A DNA stretch of 9,243 nt, from the NCBI GenBank assembly GCA_030609785.1, contig JAUWTC010000062.1, positions 1 through 9,243 of the forward strand, written 5' to 3'. Positions 7,001 to 9,243 of the stretch are shown here, one piece after another (position 1 is the first letter of the stretch; every line of letters begins with the position of its first letter). Made by a program: the position numbers and the translations under genes. The stretch is from Holophagae bacterium. Its GTDB lineage: Bacteria > Acidobacteriota > Thermoanaerobaculia > Thermoanaerobaculales > Sulfomarinibacteraceae. The notes beneath the pieces are model-generated. The model ran no database searches and had not been told where the DNA came from. It was given only the letters and a program-made list of their open reading frames with translations.

Positions 7001-8824
7001 GTCCTGATGACGACGTGTACGACCGTCGCGGGGCTGTGGCCGTTGGCCTTGACCAGCGGACGTGAGATGGAGATCTGGCCGCCGTTCGCCACAGTAGTCA
7101 TGGGCGGGCTGGTGACCTCGACCCTGTTGACGCTGCTGGTGATCCCGATGGGCTTTGTACTGCTCAACCGTTTGGATTCGATCTTCGGTCGGCTGGGCCC
7201 CTGGGTGATGCTGGGATGGCTGGGCCTGACGACGGCGGTGATGGCGCCGTTGATCCTTTCGGATCAGATCAGCACTCTGACGTGGCAGGTCTTGACGACG
7301 TTGCTGGTGGCCTCGATGACCCTGGGTGCTGCGGTGCTCATCCTGCGTCGGGAGCACCCCCCGGCGCCACAGGCCGACGAGGGTCTGCCACCGGCCCTGG
7401 AAGTCCGTTGCCTGCGTAAGGTCTATGGGCGGCCTGGTCCGGTTGGGCGTGCCCTGGGGTCGGGTCGGGACTTCGCCCAGCGGGTGTTGGAGAGGGGAGG
7501 GTCTCCCGTCGACCGGTCCGAGGCCGCGTCGCGAGCTGTGACCGCCGCCATCCTCTTCGTCGGTGTTGTCTACCTGGGCGTCGCCGTCAACAGCATGTGG
7601 TGGACCCTGGTGGCGTCGTTGGTTGCCGCCGCAGTGGCCGCCTTCGGTTTGCGGTCCCTTCGAGTAGCACGGGGACGGCACGATGTACTTGGTCGAGTTG
7701 CGCCGGGCGGCGTCGAAAATATCCTGGCGTCCCTTTCGCCCTGGGCGGCCGTCGGCCTGCTCGCCTGGCGACACACCCTCGTGCCGTGGGTCGAAGGCGG
7801 GCGCCCCGATCTCGCGCCCTTTGCCCTGGTTGTGACGGTCGCCGTGGTCGGTGTCGTCCAGTTGGGTCGCAGGACCGCGCAGCGGCTCGCCTCGGGGCAG
7901 TTGGGACCGCTGAAATCCAACGGGTTTGTCATGCGCATTCGCACGACGTGGCGGGGCTTCTCGAGGACCGTCTTCGGTCTTGACCTGCCACGCGAGGAGG
8001 TCGAGGCGGTCGCCGGAATCGGCTTCCGAGTGGAGCGGGGGATGGTGGGGCTTCTGGGTCCCAATGGCGCCGGGAAAACAACAGTGCTGCGCCTGTTGGC
8101 CGGTATCCTGGACCCCTCGGTCGGTGCCATCACCCTCGGGGGGATTCCGATCAAGAAGATCCGAAAGCACCTGGCCCGGTGGGTCGGCTACCTGCCACAG
8201 GAATTCGGCCTTCCCCAGGATGTCACCGCCCGCGAGTACCTGGAGTACTTTGCCCTGCTCTACGGTGTCGGCAGCGGTTCTGATCGCCGTCGGCGGGTTG
8301 ACGATCTGCTGGAAGAGGTCGGCCTCAGCGGTAGGGCCGACGAGAATATCGGCTCCTACTCCGGGGGCATGCGGCAACGGGTCGCCGTCGCACGGACCCT
8401 GCTGCGCCTGCCGCCGGTGATCATCGTCGACGAGCCGACGGTCGGCCTTGATCCCCGAGAGAGGATTCGCTTCCGCAATCTCCTGTCGCGGTTGGCACGG
8501 GGACGGGTGGTCCTCTTCTCTACCCATGTCGTGGAGGATGTGGCAGTGGCCTGTGAACGTGTCCTGGTGATGCGGCGGGGCGAGGTAGTTTTCGACGGAG
8601 AGCCGGCGGCCTTGGCAGAGCATGCGCGTGGCCGAATGTGGTCCCTTCGGGTTGGACCCGAAGAAGAGCGAGCGCTGGAGGGCCGTATGGTCGATCGCGT
8701 GCCCTCAGACGACGGGACAGCACGGCTTCGGGTGTTGGCTGAAGACCGGCCTCATCCCAGCGCCGAGGCCCTGGAACCCACCCTCGAGGATGGGTACCTT
8801 GCGCTGGTCGGGGAGGAAGGATGA
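4085..8824 (+). CDS. RND permease fused to an interrupted ABC ATPase domain
   Basis: One uninterrupted frame of 1579 codons. Start: an in-frame TAA at 4076-4078 rules out upstream starts, and MLSLPIRRPVAT is a typical RND N-terminus; no strong ribosome binding site is visible. Residues 1 to about 1032 are a full RND permease: TM1 11-31, TM2 from about 334, TM4 with GMLVDNSVVV (D398, N399), TM7 535-553, TM8 from about 874, and TM10 with GLTVNPAILLVD (N938, P939). Two extra membrane segments follow (1041-1058, 1066-1087), then ALEVRCLRKVYG (1104-1115), which resembles the first strand and A-loop of an ABC ATPase. Four further membrane segments lie at about 1151-1168, 1172-1189, 1213-1228 and 1244-1261. 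The rest of the ATPase then follows: Walker A GPNGAGKT (K1331), Q1372, signature SGGMRQR (1426-1432), Walker B IIVDEP (D1449, E1450), D-loop GLDP and H1481. The tail ALEPTLEDGYLALVG is typical of ABC-2/CcmA-type ATPases. All catalytic motifs look intact, so ATP hydrolysis is expected. The last codons and the stop fall inside a GAAGGAT repeat. Confidence 0.93.
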   Translation: MLSLPIRRPVATSMVFVSLVLLGLIGWRLLPVELLPSLGGDELYVQLYRPGSEPEVVERELLLPLEARVSQLEGVSESWGQVVGSTGSLRIGFESGVDLGIRELELQRLATDLVRTQPRGTVVNVASQDLEALSRFVMVVQVTGAEDRNALRDLVDEMIVPRLAAVSGVSRVMASGGAAREITVRLDPDLCAAEGVTPNQVSSAVAGAVQRLRYLGKVDGEGGRTPVMIDGRPGGIISLGETRIDPFRPVLLRHVAEITLGPGREETEFRVNGCPAVGIVIFQEKGANLVRLGRRVRERLDQIEAETSAFGVTMVIGFDAAQTVEDQLGRLKRLAVTGFGVALVVLFLFLRRLRAVAVVAVAVPVSLLAAVALLYLGGLSLNLITLFGLAVGIGMLVDNSVVVYEAIERLLARGVPPGQAAVEGVRRTVRAILAASATNAVVFLPVAFATEEAVIRGMLKLLAIAILRPLGASVLVAVALVPLLARHLAAPAAVARLADERRRREALAGLHRPDRWRELFSGVLVTGLRRPAGWLAGVGAAVVVTVVVAVPWVAVTTAGTEAAEADEVRLSLEVPASGSLEATGEIINRLERAAMDMVGVESVESVFQEEGGTLTVKLQDAVERPKNATAARLRGQLDRAVEGIDGIEIRRLDGSAAGGQGDGGGGAAAALGSGPAEVVVSGPDAAQLQRLSAAIRERLESVPEVGSVWTSGRAGRDEVQVRPDHESLASVGLTPDQVLPALGLIRREGLEMQTGFTTSEGREIPVVVRGDRTRIDNAVHEIAGLRVATPAGVMPMGSLASVRMMPPPPTIEHHNGRREATVFYRLGPEAPTTGPGRKAVEQRIRDAVREVYRPEGCTVTVVEKDEALSWFRKVAGPVLLLLFGVLAVTFESLTMPVLVLAAVPLTVLGATWALVLSGTPADLMALVGVVALLGLTVNPAILLVDRMQQRVLGGSWTAGAAALAAVRERAKPVLMTTCTTVAGLWPLALTSGREMEIWPPFATVVMGGLVTSTLLTLLVIPMGFVLLNRLDSIFGRLGPWVMLGWLGLTTAVMAPLILSDQISTLTWQVLTTLLVASMTLGAAVLILRREHPPAPQADEGLPPALEVRCLRKVYGRPGPVGRALGSGRDFAQRVLERGGSPVDRSEAASRAVTAAILFVGVVYLGVAVNSMWWTLVASLVAAAVAAFGLRSLRVARGRHDVLGRVAPGGVENILASLSPWAAVGLLAWRHTLVPWVEGGRPDLAPFALVVTVAVVGVVQLGRRTAQRLASGQLGPLKSNGFVMRIRTTWRGFSRTVFGLDLPREEVEAVAGIGFRVERGMVGLLGPNGAGKTTVLRLLAGILDPSVGAITLGGIPIKKIRKHLARWVGYLPQEFGLPQDVTAREYLEYFALLYGVGSGSDRRRRVDDLLEEVGLSGRADENIGSYSGGMRQRVAVARTLLRLPPVIIVDEPTVGLDPRERIRFRNLLSRLARGRVVLFSTHVVEDVAVACERVLVMRRGEVVFDGEPAALAEHARGRMWSLRVGPEEERALEGRMVDRVPSDDGTARLRVLAEDRPHPSAEALEPTLEDGYLALVGEEG

Positions 8825-8857
8825 AGGATGAAGGGTGAAGGATGAAGGATGAAAGAG
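8816..8857 (+). repeat. GAAGGAT heptamer array across the stop codon
   Basis: Units GAAGGAT, GAAGGAT, GAAGGGT, GAAGGAT and GAAGGAT (8816-8850) are followed by a degenerate GAAAGAG. The TGA stop of the RND-ABC gene (8822-8824) is formed by the junction of the first two units, and the final Glu-Gly also comes from the repeat. The array therefore either grew from, or was inserted into, the 3' end of the gene. Confidence 0.85.
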
Positions 8858-8864
8858 TAGCTAG

Positions 8865-8882
8865 GGTGGGCCTTGGCCCACC
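8865..8882. repeat. Hairpin GGTGGGCC-TT-GGCCCACC after the RND-ABC gene
   Basis: A perfect 8-bp inverted repeat with a 2-base centre, preceded by TAG and followed by ATTGCG. The next bases are not a T-tract, so it is not a classic intrinsic terminator, though it could still slow polymerase or protect the 3' end of the mRNA. The motif TAGGGTGGGC...GCCCACC resembles a short palindromic repeat I recall from cyanobacterial and planctomycete spacers; that link is from memory. Confidence 0.6.
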
Positions 8883-8905
8883 ATTGCGAGCACAAGTGGG
8901 TGCAT

Positions 8906-8953
8906 GCGTTCTATGTTGGATCGTTGGTTTTGAACGGTGCACGTTCTCCCCCT
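8906..8953 (+). repeat. Diverged second copy of the 3733-3780 element
   Basis: Aligned without gaps to the reverse complement of 3733-3780, 36 of 48 positions agree by my count. Both copies begin GCGTTC and both end CGTTCTCCCCCT; only the heptamer core has drifted. The flanks are therefore part of the element, not just the heptamers. Confidence 0.65.
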
Positions 8954-8956
8954 CCT

Positions 8957-9060
8957 CTTTTTGTGCCTTTTTGTGCCTTTTTGTGGCTATTTTTCTTGTT
9001 CTCTTTGCGTTTCCTTCGCGGTCTTGGCGTCTTGGCGGTTCAATTGCCTTTTTGTGGCCT
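8957..9060 (+). repeat. T-rich decamer array and related tracts
   Basis: Three direct decamers, CTTTTTGTGC, CTTTTTGTGC and CTTTTTGTGG (8957-8986), lead into a T-rich stretch. Units CTTTGCGT, CTTCGCGGT, CTTGGCGT and CTTGGCGGTT follow (about 9002-9040), and another CCTTTTTGTGG at about 9048-9058. Base composition is markedly more T-rich than the genes on either side. The second half resembles the tract at 612-650. Confidence 0.7.
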
Positions 9061-9092
9061 TTTCCTTGCGGCCGACTCTGCGGGGGCAGTGT

Positions 9093-9243
9093 ATGACTCG
9101 GCTGTCGATCTTCCGCTCTCGGTTCGGGGACTGGGTGCGGTTCGTTGGACTCTCGGCGCGGCTGATCGGGGGTCGCCGGTTCTGGATCGCCCCTCTGTTG
9201 ACCCTGTTGTGGCCGGCATTCCAGGCGTTTCGTCGTGTTGTGG
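9093..9243 (+). CDS. N-terminus of a membrane protein, possibly an ABC-2-type permease subunit
   Basis: From the ATG at 9093 the frame stays open for 50 codons to the window edge. A run of five Gs (9082-9086) lies 6 bases upstream and may serve as a weak ribosome binding site. The fragment has an amphipathic basic start (FGDWVRFVGLSARLIGGRRF, residues 11-30) and a hydrophobic stretch from W31 to about F43, so it is probably the beginning of an inner-membrane protein. ABC-2-type ATPases are often encoded just upstream of their permease, and the preceding gene ends in such an ATPase, which makes a permease the natural guess. A small unrelated membrane protein (for example of the DUF5989 kind) is also possible. 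Too little is present to decide. Confidence 0.5.
   Translation, partial: MTRLSIFRSRFGDWVRFVGLSARLIGGRRFWIAPLLTLLWPAFQAFRRVV

Larger units (their letters stand above)
8825..9092. other. Repeat-mosaic spacer, no credible gene
   Basis: These 268 bp between the RND-ABC stop and the next ATG hold, in order, the rest of a GAAGGAT array, an 8-bp hairpin, a diverged copy of the heptamer element seen between the RND genes, and T-rich decamers with related tracts. An open frame crosses most of it (8842-9096), but its product is only translated repeat and it ends exactly on the next gene's start. Confidence 0.65.

Noticed and set aside
5792..8623. 943-codon open frame on the minus strand opposite the RND-ABC gene
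   Set aside because: Its length is striking, but its composition (runs of Gln, His, Arg, Pro) is that of an antisense shadow, and the sense strand encodes unmistakable RND and ABC motifs over the same bases.
8842..9096. 84-codon plus-strand open frame, partly hydrophobic, ending on the ATG of the next gene
   Set aside because: Nearly all of it is translated repeat (hairpin, heptamer remnants, T-rich decamers). The hydrophobic stretch is simply what T-rich repeats encode.

Overview
The window reads as GC-rich chromosomal DNA from a Gram-negative-type bacterium. RND permeases need a cell envelope with a periplasm. The mix of large membrane proteins and intergenic spacers packed with short heptamer, octamer and decamer repeats is a style I associate with Planctomycetota and related environmental phyla. 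That placement is inference: there is no rRNA or other phylogenetic marker here.

Layout. Positions 1-541 (minus strand) hold the N-terminal 180 codons of a polytopic membrane protein that looks like a GT-C (PMT/ArnT-type) glycosyltransferase and runs off the left edge. A 130-bp divergent spacer (542-671) has a perfect 6-bp-arm palindrome and a short dispersed-repeat-like tract. Positions 672-3722 (plus) encode a complete 1016-residue RND permease. Spacer 3723-4084 contains no believable gene; it holds two inverted heptamer arrays that frame four tight hairpins, followed by an octamer array. Positions 4085-8824 (plus) encode a 1579-residue protein that joins a second complete RND permease to an ABC ATPase. 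Spacer 8825-9092 is another repeat mosaic, and at 9093 a further membrane protein begins and runs off the right edge.

The main discovery candidate is the RND-ABC chimera. Its RND part (about residues 1-1032) is followed by two extra membrane segments and then by what looks like the first strand of an ABC nucleotide-binding domain with its A-loop tyrosine (Y1114). About 190 residues containing four more membrane segments come next. The rest of the ATPase follows, with intact Walker A, Q-loop, signature, Walker B, D-loop and H-loop. The extra membrane segments are even in number at both steps, so both parts of the ATPase would lie in the cytoplasm, as function would require.

Together the genes suggest an export system in which two RND subunits (one separate, one fused to an ATPase) and perhaps a downstream ABC-2-type membrane subunit work together. 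No periplasmic adaptor or outer-membrane channel gene is visible in this window. Substrate and energy coupling cannot be read from the sequence.
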